From Olivibacter sp. XZL3 (GTDB taxonomy: Bacteria; Bacteroidota; Bacteroidia; Sphingobacteriales; Sphingobacteriaceae): 64,000 bases of DNA. A model generated the notes under the pieces. It did not search any database and was not told where the DNA came from. It saw nothing but the letters and a program-made list of their open reading frames with translations. Position 1 is the stretch's first letter; every line of letters starts with the position of its first letter. Positions 24,139-34,054 of the stretch are shown here, piece after piece. The stretch covers positions 209,152-273,151 of the forward strand of contig NZ_SBJH01000042.1 of NCBI RefSeq assembly GCF_004368405.1, read 5' to 3'. Made by a program: the position numbers and the translations under genes.

Positions 24139-25686
24139 ATGCCCGAAATAATCGCAGATAAAACTATCTTTTCATTGGCAGAAGTAGCTCGCAGCATTCA
24201 AAAGACGATTGCCGACCGCTATAAAAGCCTGTATTGGATAAAGGCTGAGATGAATAAGCTCAATCACTATTCCCATTCAGGTCATTGCTATCCCGAACTT
24301 CTTGAGAAGAAGGAAGGTCGGGTCGTTGCAGAGATCCGGGCAACATTATGGAAAAGCGATTATGAACGCATCAACCAACGCTTTATCGAAATCATCAAAG
24401 AACCGTTAAAGAATGGGATCAACATTCTGATGCAGGCATCGATCAGCTACGACCCTATACATGGTTTGAGCCTACATATTGTAGACATCGACCCTTCCTA
24501 TTCCCTGGGCGAGTTGGAACGAGAAAAACAGGCCAGTATTGCCACGCTGAAAGAGCAAGGCCTTTTTGAAGCGAACAAGCTATTGCCTTTTCCCTTACTG
24601 CCTAAGCGCATGGCCATCATTTCGGTCGAAACAAGTAAGGGCTTAGCAGATTTTTTAAAGATTATCGACAATAACCCTTTCGGTTATCGTTTCGAATATC
24701 AGTTATTTCCAGCCCTTTTACAGGGCGAAAAATCAATAACTTCTATTATCGATCAGTTAGCGAGCATCCGTTTGCATCTTCAACGATTTGATGTAGTCGC
24801 CATTATAAGAGGAGGAGGAGGGGAAGTGGGTTTAAGTTCTTACAACAACGTATTATTGGCGACAGCCATTGCCACCTTTCCCATCCCGGTAATCACCGGT
24901 ATTGGCCATGCCACTAATGAGACCGTTTCTGAAATGGTCGCCTACAAAAATTCCATTACGCCCAGTGCATTGGCCGACTACCTTTTGCAGCATTTCCACA
25001 ATTTTGCGCGCCCCGTCGCCTATGCAGAACAGGTATTACGATTGAAAACGAGGCAGGTTCTTGACAATCAGCAGCAAGCGTTAAATAACGCCATCAAGTA
25101 TTTTAGAATGGCGAGCCTGACTATGCTCCGAGAAAACAAACATCAATTAGCTGAGTTGCGCAGTCGCACACTTCAACAAAGCAAATACCGATTAATGCAG
25201 GAAAGGGGCTCTTTTCAGCACCTAAAAAATCAATTATCTACCCAATCAACGCGCGTTTTGTTGGAAAGCCAACAGCGCATAGCCTTTTTAGGGCAGCGAT
25301 TGAAGCGCGAAAACCTCCATTTAAACAAGCGCTACAGGCAAACCCTCCAGCAAATCAAAGATCTGCTAATACGGCAAAGTCATCAGATCGCCAAAAAGCA
25401 GCATGTAGCCCTGGCAACACTACAGAAAAACCTTACACCTGCTACCGACAAATCGCTACAAGAAGCGGCAAAATTACTGGAGAACCAAGAACGCCACTTA
25501 TCGATACTCGATCCGCAACAAGTATTAAAAAGAGGGTATAGCATCACGCTTTTGAACGGTAAAGCTGTTAAGGATGCCGGAAACGTCGTTGCCGGAGACC
25601 AGGTGAAAACGATCTTGGCTATTGGAGAAATTGAAAGTCGCGTTACTTTTGTAAAAGAAAACGAAGAAAGCACGGAACATGAATAA
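24139..25686 (+). CDS. xseA: Exodeoxyribonuclease VII large subunit
   Basis: Catalytic subunit of the single-strand-specific exonuclease VII. 515 residues from the ATG; an in-frame TTG two codons earlier overlaps the putative promoter and is less likely. Domains: N-terminal OB fold (FSLAEVARSI, YWIKAEMNKLN, about 8-105), catalytic core about 130-320 with RGGGGEVGLSSYNN and GIGHATNET, then a long coiled coil to about 440, and a C-terminal segment with LKRGYSIT. xseB follows with an 8-bp overlap. The N-terminal GHCYPELLEKKEG loop replaces the typical HLYFSLKDE variant. Confidence 0.96.
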   Translation: MPEIIADKTIFSLAEVARSIQKTIADRYKSLYWIKAEMNKLNHYSHSGHCYPELLEKKEGRVVAEIRATLWKSDYERINQRFIEIIKEPLKNGINILMQASISYDPIHGLSLHIVDIDPSYSLGELEREKQASIATLKEQGLFEANKLLPFPLLPKRMAIISVETSKGLADFLKIIDNNPFGYRFEYQLFPALLQGEKSITSIIDQLASIRLHLQRFDVVAIIRGGGGEVGLSSYNNVLLATAIATFPIPVITGIGHATNETVSEMVAYKNSITPSALADYLLQHFHNFARPVAYAEQVLRLKTRQVLDNQQQALNNAIKYFRMASLTMLRENKHQLAELRSRTLQQSKYRLMQERGSFQHLKNQLSTQSTRVLLESQQRIAFLGQRLKRENLHLNKRYRQTLQQIKDLLIRQSHQIAKKQHVALATLQKNLTPATDKSLQEAAKLLENQERHLSILDPQQVLKRGYSITLLNGKAVKDAGNVVAGDQVKTILAIGEIESRVTFVKENEESTEHE

Positions 25687-25897
25687 TCAAATAAGCTATA
25701 CCTCGGCGTTTGAAGAACTTCAAACCATCGTAGAGGAAATTGAGGACGGAGAAATCAGCGTAGACGAACTGTCTGCCAAAGTGAAGCGAGCCGCCCTGTT
25801 AATTAAAATTTGCAAGGCTAAACTTAGCGAAACGGAATCGGACGTGAACAAAATCCTGGAGGACCTCGACAATGAGAGCTTAAAGGAAGATGAATAG
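25679..25897 (+). CDS. xseB: Exodeoxyribonuclease VII small subunit
   Basis: 72-residue helical-hairpin subunit that wraps the coiled coil of XseA. The family pattern is clear: SYTSAFEELQTIVEEIEDGE (residues 5-24), then SVDEL and the basic segment KVKRAALLIKICKAKL. Start overlaps the xseA stop by 8 bp, consistent with coupled translation; the GumN-like gene frame overlaps its end. Confidence 0.96.
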   Translation: MNNQISYTSAFEELQTIVEEIEDGEISVDELSAKVKRAALLIKICKAKLSETESDVNKILEDLDNESLKEDE

Positions 25898-25919
25898 GAA
25901 AAACATCATCTGCATTATA

Positions 25920-26789
25920 ATGAAATCCATGAAGAGAATTACACTACTTACCCTAATTCTGTGCTATGGTTTCTTAGTTACCTCAAAAGCACAAACGGAG
26001 ACAGAGGAGACGACCCTTTGGGAAATTAGCGGAAAAGATCTTTCCGAGCCGTCCTACTTGTTCGGTACCTTTCACCTTTTATGCCCGGAAGACCTCATTC
26101 TTACCGCCAATGTGAAGGAAAAGTTCGAAGCGAGCAAGCAGTTATACCTTGAGATCGATTTTTCGGATCCGAATATAGGTCCGAAAATGATGCAGCACAT
26201 GCAGATGCGGGACACGACTTTTCACGATTTATACGATAGTGCAACCTATCAGCAGCTCAGCGATAGTTTAGAGAAAAACGCACATCTTCGTTTAGAGATG
26301 CTTAACAAAACAAAGCCTTTCGCTTTATACTCCCTCGTCATGATTGGCACGCTCGATTGCCAGCCCGCCAGTTGGGAACTCAAACTAGTAGAAATGGCGA
26401 AAACGGGCGGCATACCAATAAGTGGCTTAGAGACCGTAGCCGAGCAAGCTGCCATCTTCGATACGATTCCTTACAAGACACAGGCCGAACAGTTGAAAGG
26501 AATGATTCTCAACCCGGATAGTACAAGGCGGGAAATAAGGGATATCATCGACTTATATAAACATCAAAAGCTCACTGCGATGAACGAGCGGATCACTTCA
26601 GACCCTTTGATGGAAGCTTATCTCGATTTAATGCTATACAACAGAAATGCTAACTGGATTGCCGTCATCGGGGAACAAGCAAAGCTAAAACCCACCTTCT
26701 TCGCCTTTGGCGCAGGCCACCTGGCCGGAGAAAAAGGCGTCATCAATCTCTTAAGGAAGCAAGGTTATACCGTAAAGCCGATTCACTAG
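25920..26789 (+). CDS. Exported TraB/GumN-family protein
   Basis: 289 residues from the ATG at 25920 (25929 is equally possible; the open frame extends to 25890). N-terminal signal peptide with core ITLLTLILCYGFLV and cleavage after the S-K-A near residue 23. The mature protein matches the GumN/TraB fold: two GX2H-type motifs, here LFGTFHLL near the N terminus and FGAGHLAGEKGVINLL near the C terminus, plus a conserved E in LYLEIDF. These form a metal-binding site related to the Tiki metalloproteases, so a periplasmic metalloprotease is a fair guess. It is the last gene of the xseA-xseB operon. Confidence 0.88.
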   Translation: MKSMKRITLLTLILCYGFLVTSKAQTETEETTLWEISGKDLSEPSYLFGTFHLLCPEDLILTANVKEKFEASKQLYLEIDFSDPNIGPKMMQHMQMRDTTFHDLYDSATYQQLSDSLEKNAHLRLEMLNKTKPFALYSLVMIGTLDCQPASWELKLVEMAKTGGIPISGLETVAEQAAIFDTIPYKTQAEQLKGMILNPDSTRREIRDIIDLYKHQKLTAMNERITSDPLMEAYLDLMLYNRNANWIAVIGEQAKLKPTFFAFGAGHLAGEKGVINLLRKQGYTVKPIH

Positions 26790-26797
26790 TAAAACAG

Positions 26798-26848
26798 AAA
26801 AGGCTGTCGCCTATGTTTGCCTTCAACAAACATAGGTGACAGCCTTTT
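26798..26848. terminator. Bidirectional terminator
   Basis: Stem of 22 pairs (one wobble) with a 7-base loop, A-rich before and T-rich after, between the GumN-like gene and the convergent peptidase. Confidence 0.9.
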
Positions 26849-26874
26849 CCTTATCAACCTTTTCTTAGTCTAAA

Positions 26875-29025
26875 CTAATTACGTTCTTCATAAGCAATGC
26901 CCATGTTCTGGAACATAAAGGACCATTTATCGGCTTGCTCTTGAATAATCATTGCGGTTGGCTTGCCTGCCCCGTGGCCGGCCTTCGTTTCTATCCGGAT
27001 TAACACCGGATTCTCTCCTTTATGATACGCTTGTAAACGTGCCGCAAATTTAAAGCTATGTGCGGGAACTACGCGATCGTCGTGATCTGCTGTCGTCACC
27101 ATCGTTGCCGGATACTCAACACCTTCTTTTAAGGCATGGTAAGGCGAATACTGGTACAAGTAATTAAACATTTCTTTATTGTCGTCCGCCGTACCGTAAT
27201 CATAAGCCCATCCTGCACCTGCCGTAAACTTATGGTAACGTAACATATCCAGAACGCCTACTGCGGGGAAAGCCACCTTAAACAAATCAGGGCGTTGCGT
27301 CATGGCCGCACCTACCAACAAACCTCCGTTAGATCCTCCTGAGATTGCCAATTTCTCTTTAGAAGTATAATTTTCGCTGATAAGGTATTCAGCGGCGGCA
27401 ATAAAATCGTCAAATACGTTTTGCTTCTGCAATTTTGTTCCGGCAAGATGCCATTTTTCACCGTATTCGCCACCACCACGTAAGTTGGCTACAGCATAAA
27501 CACCGCCCTGTTCCAACAATAAAACAGTCGATACGCTAAATGAGGGTGTTAAACTGACATTGAATCCACCGTAGCCATACAGCATCGTGGGGTTATTTCC
27601 GTCGAGCACAACACCTTTTTTATAGGTGATGATCATCGGAACTTTGGTACCATCTTTAGAACTGTAAAACACCTGCTTTGATTCATATTCGTCAGGATTA
27701 AACAGCACGTCGGGCTTTTTATAGACTTCCGATTTACCGGAAGCAATGTCGTACTTAAAAATAGTTGGTGGATAGATGTAAGAGGTAAATGAGTAATAAA
27801 GCTCGGTTTCATTTTCTTTTGCGCCGAACCCGTTCGCCGTACCTACGCCGGGCAATTCGATTACGCGCTCTTCTTTACCTTGACGATCAAATTGTTTTAC
27901 AAGGGAAGTAGCGTCTTTTAGGTAATTGGCAAATAATTTACCGCCGCCGGTTCTAATATTCAAAACATTGTCTGTTTCAGGGATCAAATCCTTCCAGTTG
28001 GCCGGTTTCGGATCGCTGGTATTTGTGGTCACCACTTTATAATTAGGTGCATTCAGGTTTGTGTAGATAAACAGGGTGTCGCCTACATTATCTATCACAC
28101 TATGCTCCTTTTCAAAGTTATCGACCACCTGAACGATTTTAGCATCGGGCTTACTTAAGTCCTGAATATACAATTCATTGCCGCTGGTTGTGTTCGCCGC
28201 TGAAATCACCAAATAACGTTCGTCTTCTGTTAAATAAGCTCCGATATAGCGCCTGGGCGTACTTTCGCCGCCAAAGACCAGTTTATCCGACTCCTGAGGC
28301 GTACCCAATTTATGGAAGTACAGCTTGTGATATTGTGTTAGTCCGGAAAGGGCACTTCCTTCCTTTGGCTTGTCATAGCTGCTATAGTAAAATCCTTCAT
28401 TACCTTTCCAAGCCAACCCCGAAAACTTGACGTCAACAAGGGTGTCACCTACCACTGATTTATCTTCCGCTTTCCAAACAATTACTTTACGCCAATCAGA
28501 ACCACCTTCTGAAATCTGATAAGCCACCAAACTGCCATCTTTGCTAAAGTTGATTCCCGCCAGTGAGGTGGTACCGTCCGTAGAAAATTTATTGGGATCG
28601 AGGAAAACTTCACTTTCTCCTCCTTCTTTCTCACGATAAATCACCGACTGGTTTTGAAGCCCATCGTTTTTCGAGTAATACGTGTAATTACCTTCTTTGA
28701 ATGGCGCCGATATTTTCTCGTAATTCCACAGTTTTTCCAACCGCTGCTTCATGGCATCCCTAAATGGAATCTGCGAAAGGTAATCGTTCGTTACCTCATT
28801 CTCTGCCACCACCCATTCTTTGGTATCAGCCGCCGTGTCGTTTTCCAACCACCGATAAGGGTCGGGAACTTTGGTACCAAAATGGTCATCAACGACGTCT
28901 ATCGTTTTCGTTGTGGGGTAAGGTTTCAATTTCATACTCGCTGCCGGTTCAATAGTTTTCTGGTTGTTTTTGCAAGCCGCCAAAGAGATAGCGCATAGCA
29001 ACAAACCTGAGTAAGTTTTTAACAT
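26875..29025 (-). CDS. Prolyl oligopeptidase-family lipoprotein (S9A)
   Basis: 716 residues from the ATG at 29025, which gives a lipoprotein signal peptide with lipobox S-L-A-A-C; the farther in-frame start at 29085 would bury it. Domains: N-terminal segment (DPYRWLEN), seven-bladed beta-propeller about 80-430, C-terminal alpha/beta-hydrolase with the catalytic serine in SGGSNGG, aspartate in DHDDRV and histidine in KAGHGAG. Cleaves short proline-containing peptides in the periplasm or at the outer membrane. Signature matches prolyl endopeptidase rather than oligopeptidase B. Single-gene unit between a terminator and the GH2 gene. Confidence 0.95.
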   Translation of the reverse strand: MLKTYSGLLLCAISLAACKNNQKTIEPAASMKLKPYPTTKTIDVVDDHFGTKVPDPYRWLENDTAADTKEWVVAENEVTNDYLSQIPFRDAMKQRLEKLWNYEKISAPFKEGNYTYYSKNDGLQNQSVIYREKEGGESEVFLDPNKFSTDGTTSLAGINFSKDGSLVAYQISEGGSDWRKVIVWKAEDKSVVGDTLVDVKFSGLAWKGNEGFYYSSYDKPKEGSALSGLTQYHKLYFHKLGTPQESDKLVFGGESTPRRYIGAYLTEDERYLVISAANTTSGNELYIQDLSKPDAKIVQVVDNFEKEHSVIDNVGDTLFIYTNLNAPNYKVVTTNTSDPKPANWKDLIPETDNVLNIRTGGGKLFANYLKDATSLVKQFDRQGKEERVIELPGVGTANGFGAKENETELYYSFTSYIYPPTIFKYDIASGKSEVYKKPDVLFNPDEYESKQVFYSSKDGTKVPMIITYKKGVVLDGNNPTMLYGYGGFNVSLTPSFSVSTVLLLEQGGVYAVANLRGGGEYGEKWHLAGTKLQKQNVFDDFIAAAEYLISENYTSKEKLAISGGSNGGLLVGAAMTQRPDLFKVAFPAVGVLDMLRYHKFTAGAGWAYDYGTADDNKEMFNYLYQYSPYHALKEGVEYPATMVTTADHDDRVVPAHSFKFAARLQAYHKGENPVLIRIETKAGHGAGKPTAMIIQEQADKWSFMFQNMGIAYEERN

Positions 29026-29227
29026 AGTGAACAAAATAAAGTTTACATTGTGAATATGCTCCAATATTACAAATAAAAAAAGCAAAAAAGCAGCTTCTTC
29101 CCGGCTATATGCTAGAGAAAGCGTTTTTTTTCCTGCAAGTTCGTTTCCTTTCCTTATTTTTACCCTAAAATCTTTCGGTTTGCTTTGGAATAATCCTCAA
29201 ACCAACCCTTATATTTAGAATTTATAC

Positions 29228-31900
29228 ATGAACGCCTTTCCTTCTCACACTAAAACGATTTGTCTGCTACTGCCTTTTATGCTGCTCCATCTTTTTTCCT
29301 TCGGCCAATCTTATGAATTGAACCGAGGGTGGAGATTAAAAAACCACAAGGAAGTGATACAGCATGGCGAAAAGCTTTCTGACCCTTCGCTGGCACTTCA
29401 AGACTGGAAACCAGCCACTGTTCCCGGAACGGTGTTAACAAGCATGCTGAACAACAAAGAAGTCCCGGATCCCTTCTTTGGCATGAACAACAATAAGATA
29501 CCGGACATCTATTCCATAGGCAAAGACTATTACACCTACTGGTTTGTGAATGATTTTAACGAGGCTGCCCCCACTGGCGAGCAGCAGGTTTGGCTTAACT
29601 TCAGGGGAATCAACTACAGCTGCGAAATATTTCTCAATGGCAAAAAAGTGAATACCGAGCCGTTCAAAGGAATGTATATCCGTAAGCGCTTCAATATCAC
29701 CAAGCTGTTGGCAGCAAACGGCAAGAATCGCCTAGCCGTAATTGTGTACCCCCCGGACGTAGTAGGTGATCCCAATGGTGGACAAGGGGGCGACGGCACT
29801 ATTGCTCGAAACGTAGGCCTGCAATACACAGCGGGCTGGGATTGGATCAAACCAATCCGCGACAGGAACACTGGTATCTGGGATAAAGTGACTATTGAAA
29901 AAACGGGTGCTGTTTCCATCCAAGATCCTCATATTGTCACAGTGGTTCCGGGAAAAAGAGAAACTACAGGCCCACAGGAACCTGCCATCATCAAGGTTTC
30001 AGCCACGTTATTGAATGCAAGTGACAAAGCGGTTAGCGGAACGCTTCAATATAACTTAGACGGCCAGTCTGTTAAACAAACCGTTACGCTCCGGCCTCAT
30101 GAAGAAAAGGAAGTAGAGTTTGCGGACTTCGCGCTGGCCAATCCTAAGCTCTGGTGGCCATCCAACTATGGGCAGCCGCATCTTTACCCCGCCGAGCTTA
30201 GCTTTTTGCCAAACGGCAGCCATGCAAGCAGTGATAAAAAAGCATTGCAGGTGGGTGTGCGGGAAATTCAGACTTATTGGAATCCGCATACGCGCAGTCG
30301 CGAGGTCGCTGTTAATGGCCAAAAGATCTTTATTAAAGGCGGTAACTGGATTATTTCCGATGCTATGCTCCGCTTTACAAAAGAACGCTATGACGCTGAA
30401 ATCCGCTTTCATCGGGACATGAACCTGAATCTCATCCGAATCTGGGGCGGTGCGTTGGTAGAACGCCCGGAATTTTATGAAGCGTGCGACCGTTACGGCT
30501 TGCTCGTCCTGCAAGATTTTTGGATGTCGGGCGACTGCAACGGGCGATGGGAAGACCCGCTTAAGAAAGATGATCAATGGACAAGGCGACAATATCCTGA
30601 TGATCATCCCTTGTTTTTGGAGTCAGCGGCCGATATGGTTAAAATGATCCGGAACCACCCTTCCCTCGCTTTCTATTGCGGAGGCAATGAAATTACGCCA
30701 CCCGACGATATTTTGGTACCGCTTCGAGATTCTATTCTGCCAAAACTAGACGGAACACGCTGGTTCGTAGATTATTCCAATTCTGACGCCATGTCGCAAA
30801 ACGACATCGGAGGCAACGGCGACGGCCCTTATGGCATACAGGATATCAAAACGTTCTGGGTCGATAAAACCTGGCCTTTTAATTCGGAAGTTGGTTCGGT
30901 AGGTGTAGGCGACCTGGAATCACTTAAACGGTTCCTACCGACAGAAAATCAGGTCGCTCCCTTATTTACCGGATTTAACGACGAAGGAAGAATGCAAGAA
31001 ACCGTAGATTCCGTTTGGCAATATCACACGTATATAAGTTACGGAGAGCATATTGAGCCCTATGGCAAACCCCGCGATCTCGAGGACTTCGCGAACAAAG
31101 CACAATTGGTTAATTACGATCAATACAGGGGGCTGATGGAAGGCTTTAGTTCCCACATGTGGGACTGGTATACCGGCACAATTATTTGGAAAACGCAAAA
31201 TCCGTGGACGTCTTTACGCGGCCAGATGTATGACTATTACCTTGATCCAAATGCCTGTCTTTATGGCCTCAGAAGCGGAAGCGAACCCTTACATGCAATG
31301 TACAACCCTGTAGATGGCTTTGTATCCATTGTCAACAATCATTTCGAAAAGCGCAACAACATCATGTTAGTGATTAACGCCTACGATATGCAGGGAAAAG
31401 CCAAGCCTATTACACAGGTCTTCTGCTTCATGGAACCTTCCTCTGTCAAGAAAATTATGTCTATAAAAAAACAGATGGATGAATTGGCAAAGGAAAAAGG
31501 GGCATTTTTACGCTTGCAGCTCATGGGTGCCGATAGACAGCTGCTGAGCGACAATTTTTATTGGTTGCCGGACGCAAAAGGCCAATATAGCGGTTTGAAG
31601 GATATGGCGACCTGTAAGCTAGATATACAAAGCCGATCAACGGCGGCTGGAGAATACACGGTAACACTTCGCAATAATGAGCACGACAAAATCGCCTTTT
31701 TCAACCGACTCTCCTTGGTGGATAGCGATAGTAAACAACGGGTACTGCCAACCTTTTATAGCGACAATTATCTGTCAATACTTCCGGGCGAGCAAAAGAC
31801 AATCACGATGAGTGTCGACCCTATCCTTATCCAAGGTAAAAAAATAGCGATCGAGAATGCCGGTTGGAACGTTGATAAAATGGAAGTTCTCATCCCTTAA
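29228..31900 (+). CDS. Exported glycoside hydrolase family 2 (mannosidase/exo-glucosaminidase branch)
   Basis: 890 residues with a signal peptide (core LLLPFMLLHLF, end S-F-G-Q near residue 28). GH2 domains in order: jelly roll (VPGTVLTSML, YWFVNDF, GINYSCEIFLNGKKV), Ig-like, TIM barrel from about 370 (IKGGNWI, RFHRDMNLNLIRIWGG) with acid/base E488 in CGGNE and nucleophile E554 in FNSEVGS, then C-terminal beta domains. The GWDW-x-x-P-I-R-D-R-N-T-G-I-W-D stretch and the short spacing of 66 residues between the glutamates resemble plant endo-beta-mannosidase and exo-beta-glucosaminidases more than LacZ. No SusCD pair is adjacent. Substrate is inferred. Confidence 0.9.
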   Translation: MNAFPSHTKTICLLLPFMLLHLFSFGQSYELNRGWRLKNHKEVIQHGEKLSDPSLALQDWKPATVPGTVLTSMLNNKEVPDPFFGMNNNKIPDIYSIGKDYYTYWFVNDFNEAAPTGEQQVWLNFRGINYSCEIFLNGKKVNTEPFKGMYIRKRFNITKLLAANGKNRLAVIVYPPDVVGDPNGGQGGDGTIARNVGLQYTAGWDWIKPIRDRNTGIWDKVTIEKTGAVSIQDPHIVTVVPGKRETTGPQEPAIIKVSATLLNASDKAVSGTLQYNLDGQSVKQTVTLRPHEEKEVEFADFALANPKLWWPSNYGQPHLYPAELSFLPNGSHASSDKKALQVGVREIQTYWNPHTRSREVAVNGQKIFIKGGNWIISDAMLRFTKERYDAEIRFHRDMNLNLIRIWGGALVERPEFYEACDRYGLLVLQDFWMSGDCNGRWEDPLKKDDQWTRRQYPDDHPLFLESAADMVKMIRNHPSLAFYCGGNEITPPDDILVPLRDSILPKLDGTRWFVDYSNSDAMSQNDIGGNGDGPYGIQDIKTFWVDKTWPFNSEVGSVGVGDLESLKRFLPTENQVAPLFTGFNDEGRMQETVDSVWQYHTYISYGEHIEPYGKPRDLEDFANKAQLVNYDQYRGLMEGFSSHMWDWYTGTIIWKTQNPWTSLRGQMYDYYLDPNACLYGLRSGSEPLHAMYNPVDGFVSIVNNHFEKRNNIMLVINAYDMQGKAKPITQVFCFMEPSSVKKIMSIKKQMDELAKEKGAFLRLQLMGADRQLLSDNFYWLPDAKGQYSGLKDMATCKLDIQSRSTAAGEYTVTLRNNEHDKIAFFNRLSLVDSDSKQRVLPTFYSDNYLSILPGEQKTITMSVDPILIQGKKIAIENAGWNVDKMEVLIP

Positions 31901-31931
31901 GCTTGGCTTTTTAAATAAGCAGGCTTTTGGT

Positions 31932-31939
31932 TACCTTCG
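31932..31939 (+). promoter_or_regulatory. -7 element directly before lpxH
   Basis: TACCTTCG ends 5 bases before the ATG; followed by CAGGG then ATG, as in mutL. Suggests a leaderless or nearly leaderless transcript. Confidence 0.45.
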
Positions 31940-31944
31940 CAGGG

Positions 31945-32694
31945 ATGGTTGAAAAGAAAAAAATATATTTTGCTTCCGACTTTCACTTGGGTGTACCCAC
32001 CTATGAGAAGAGTCGCGAACGGGAAGCCCGATTGGTTAGGTGGCTCGACTCGATTAAAGACGATGCCGCCGAACTTTATCTTGTGGGCGACATCTTCGAC
32101 TTCTGGTTTGAATACGCTACCGCAGTTCCGAAAGGTTTTGTAAGGTTTTTAGGGAAATTGGCCGAACTGGCCGACCATGGCACCAGGATCACGTTCTTTA
32201 AAGGGAACCATGATATGTGGATGTTTGGCTACCTAGAGCAAGAACTGGGAGCGAAAATCATAGCTGATGAATTGATTATTGAGCGACAAGGTAAACGCTT
32301 CTATCTGCATCACGGCGATGGCTTAGGCCCGGGAGATGCGAAGTACAAGTTCCTGAAGAAATTCTTTAGAAGCAAATTTTGCCAATGGCTTTTTGCACGG
32401 GTCCATCCTAACTTAGGTATCGGCATCGCCCTACGGTGGTCGCAAAACAGCAGAATCGTCAACAACAAAAAAGAATGGCGCAAAGAAGCCGAGCAAGAGT
32501 GGCTGGTTGTCTACTCGAGGGAAGTATTAAAAAAGGAACATTTCGACTATTTGGTTTTCGGCCATCGGCACTTACCGCTGGATATTGAGGTGGGACCAAA
32601 TAGCCGTTATATTAATCTCGGTGAATGGGTGAACTATAATAGCTATGCTGTTTTTGACGGAACACATTTGGAGCTGAAAACATTCGAAGGTTAA
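31945..32694 (+). CDS. lpxH: UDP-2,3-diacylglucosamine diphosphatase
   Basis: Lipid A pathway enzyme; hydrolyses UDP-2,3-diacylglucosamine to lipid X and UMP at the cytoplasmic face of the inner membrane. 249 residues from the ATG at 31945, preferred because the promoter-like TACCTTCG lies after the alternative start at 31927. Calcineurin-like metallophosphatase motifs in order: DFHLGV, GDIFDFW, GNHDMW, HHGDGLGPGD and GHRH. The order and the F-W-F-E-Y insert fit LpxH-type enzymes in Bacteroidota. Single gene between the GH2 gene and the histidine kinase. Confidence 0.93.
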   Translation: MVEKKKIYFASDFHLGVPTYEKSREREARLVRWLDSIKDDAAELYLVGDIFDFWFEYATAVPKGFVRFLGKLAELADHGTRITFFKGNHDMWMFGYLEQELGAKIIADELIIERQGKRFYLHHGDGLGPGDAKYKFLKKFFRSKFCQWLFARVHPNLGIGIALRWSQNSRIVNNKKEWRKEAEQEWLVVYSREVLKKEHFDYLVFGHRHLPLDIEVGPNSRYINLGEWVNYNSYAVFDGTHLELKTFEG

Positions 32695-32824
32695 CCCCTT
32701 TCCGGTCCGACAGTTTGACCCGATTGGGGCACCCTATTTGTTTGTTATTACTAATCGCTATTGATTTCTCATCGTATAAATACAGTGCGGCCTTTTTAAA
32801 CAACGCGAAGAACGAACAACCATA

Positions 32825-34054
32825 ATGAATCCATATCAACATAGTCAACGGTGGAAGTTTCTACTTCTGATATTTGCCGCCATTATAGCAACGGCCTCTC
32901 TTTGGTATACGAATTTTCTAGTGCAAAACCTGTCGGAAGCGGAACGGACAAAGGCATCCGTTTGGGCAATTAGTACACGGAACATGTATGCCATGCCCGA
33001 TGTGAATGATGAATATATAACTTACATTTATAGCGTTCGCGATAGTTTAAAAGTTCCCGCAATCATTACAGACTCAAAAGATAGCATCATCTATTATCGC
33101 GGACTTGATTCAACAAAAACCTTATATAATATAGGCGGAGAGAACCAGGGAGCCAATCGGCCAAAATATGATCCTGCATATTTTGAATATCAATTAGCCA
33201 TTATGAAGGAAAGGCATCCGCCGATAGAGATTGAACTATCGGGAGGCGAAAAATGGTATGTCTATTACAAAGATTCCCTACTGCTAACACAACTAAGGGT
33301 ATTCCCTTATGTGCAGCTGACGCTTATTGCCATCTTCCTCGGTATTGCCTACACCGTGTTCAATAGTATGCGAAAGTCAGAGCAGAATCAGGTATGGGTG
33401 GGCTTAGCTAAAGAAACCGCCCATCAGCTGGGTACGCCTATCTCCTCCTTGATGGCTTGGCTCGAACTTGTGAAGGCCAAGTTCGACGCAGAAGACGATC
33501 CACTGCTGACCGAAATGGAAAACGATGTAAAGCGACTCGAAATTGTGGCCGACCGATTTTCGAAGATAGGCTCCAAACCGGTGCTGGAAAATCACCCCGT
33601 TTATCCCGTGGTAAGCAACTTCGTTCGCTATTTCAAAGTACGCACAAGTGATAAAATCAAGTTTTCAGTTACGGGCGATAAAACCGTGGAAGCGCAATTA
33701 AATGTACCGCTGTTTGACTGGGTCATCGAAAACATCCTAAAAAACGCAGCAAACGCAATTGAATCTGCCGGTGAAATCAATATAATTATAAGCGAAAATA
33801 TTGCTAAAGAGCAGATATTTATTGATATTAGCGACACCGGAAAGGGTATCCCAAGAAATAAATTTGATGCTGTCTTTCAACCGGGATATACAACTCGGAA
33901 AAGAGGATGGGGCCTTGGCCTCTCATTAACCAAGCGAATAATTGAAAATTATCATAAAGGACAAATTTTTGTAAAGGATTCGGAAGTAGGAAAAGGAACT
34001 ACCTTTAGAATCATATTAAAAAGCAGTTTAACCTATGAGCCAGCTAAGATCTGA
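32825..34054 (+). CDS. Orphan sensor histidine kinase
   Basis: 409 residues. Two membrane segments (about 14-33 and 162-182) enclose a periplasmic sensor region of some 125 residues. The phosphoacceptor is H200 in KETAHQLGTPISSL (HisKA family), and the ATPase domain has N box NILKNAANAIE, G1 DTGKGI, F box FDAVFQPG and G2 GWGLGLSLTKRII. No response regulator lies nearby; the gene overlaps the following DinB-family gene by 20 bp. The H-Q-L-G-T-P variant is typical of this Bacteroidota kinase group. Signal unknown. The preceding 130 bp show no obvious promoter. Confidence 0.93.
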   Translation: MNPYQHSQRWKFLLLIFAAIIATASLWYTNFLVQNLSEAERTKASVWAISTRNMYAMPDVNDEYITYIYSVRDSLKVPAIITDSKDSIIYYRGLDSTKTLYNIGGENQGANRPKYDPAYFEYQLAIMKERHPPIEIELSGGEKWYVYYKDSLLLTQLRVFPYVQLTLIAIFLGIAYTVFNSMRKSEQNQVWVGLAKETAHQLGTPISSLMAWLELVKAKFDAEDDPLLTEMENDVKRLEIVADRFSKIGSKPVLENHPVYPVVSNFVRYFKVRTSDKIKFSVTGDKTVEAQLNVPLFDWVIENILKNAANAIESAGEINIIISENIAKEQIFIDISDTGKGIPRNKFDAVFQPGYTTRKRGWGLGLSLTKRIIENYHKGQIFVKDSEVGKGTTFRIILKSSLTYEPAKI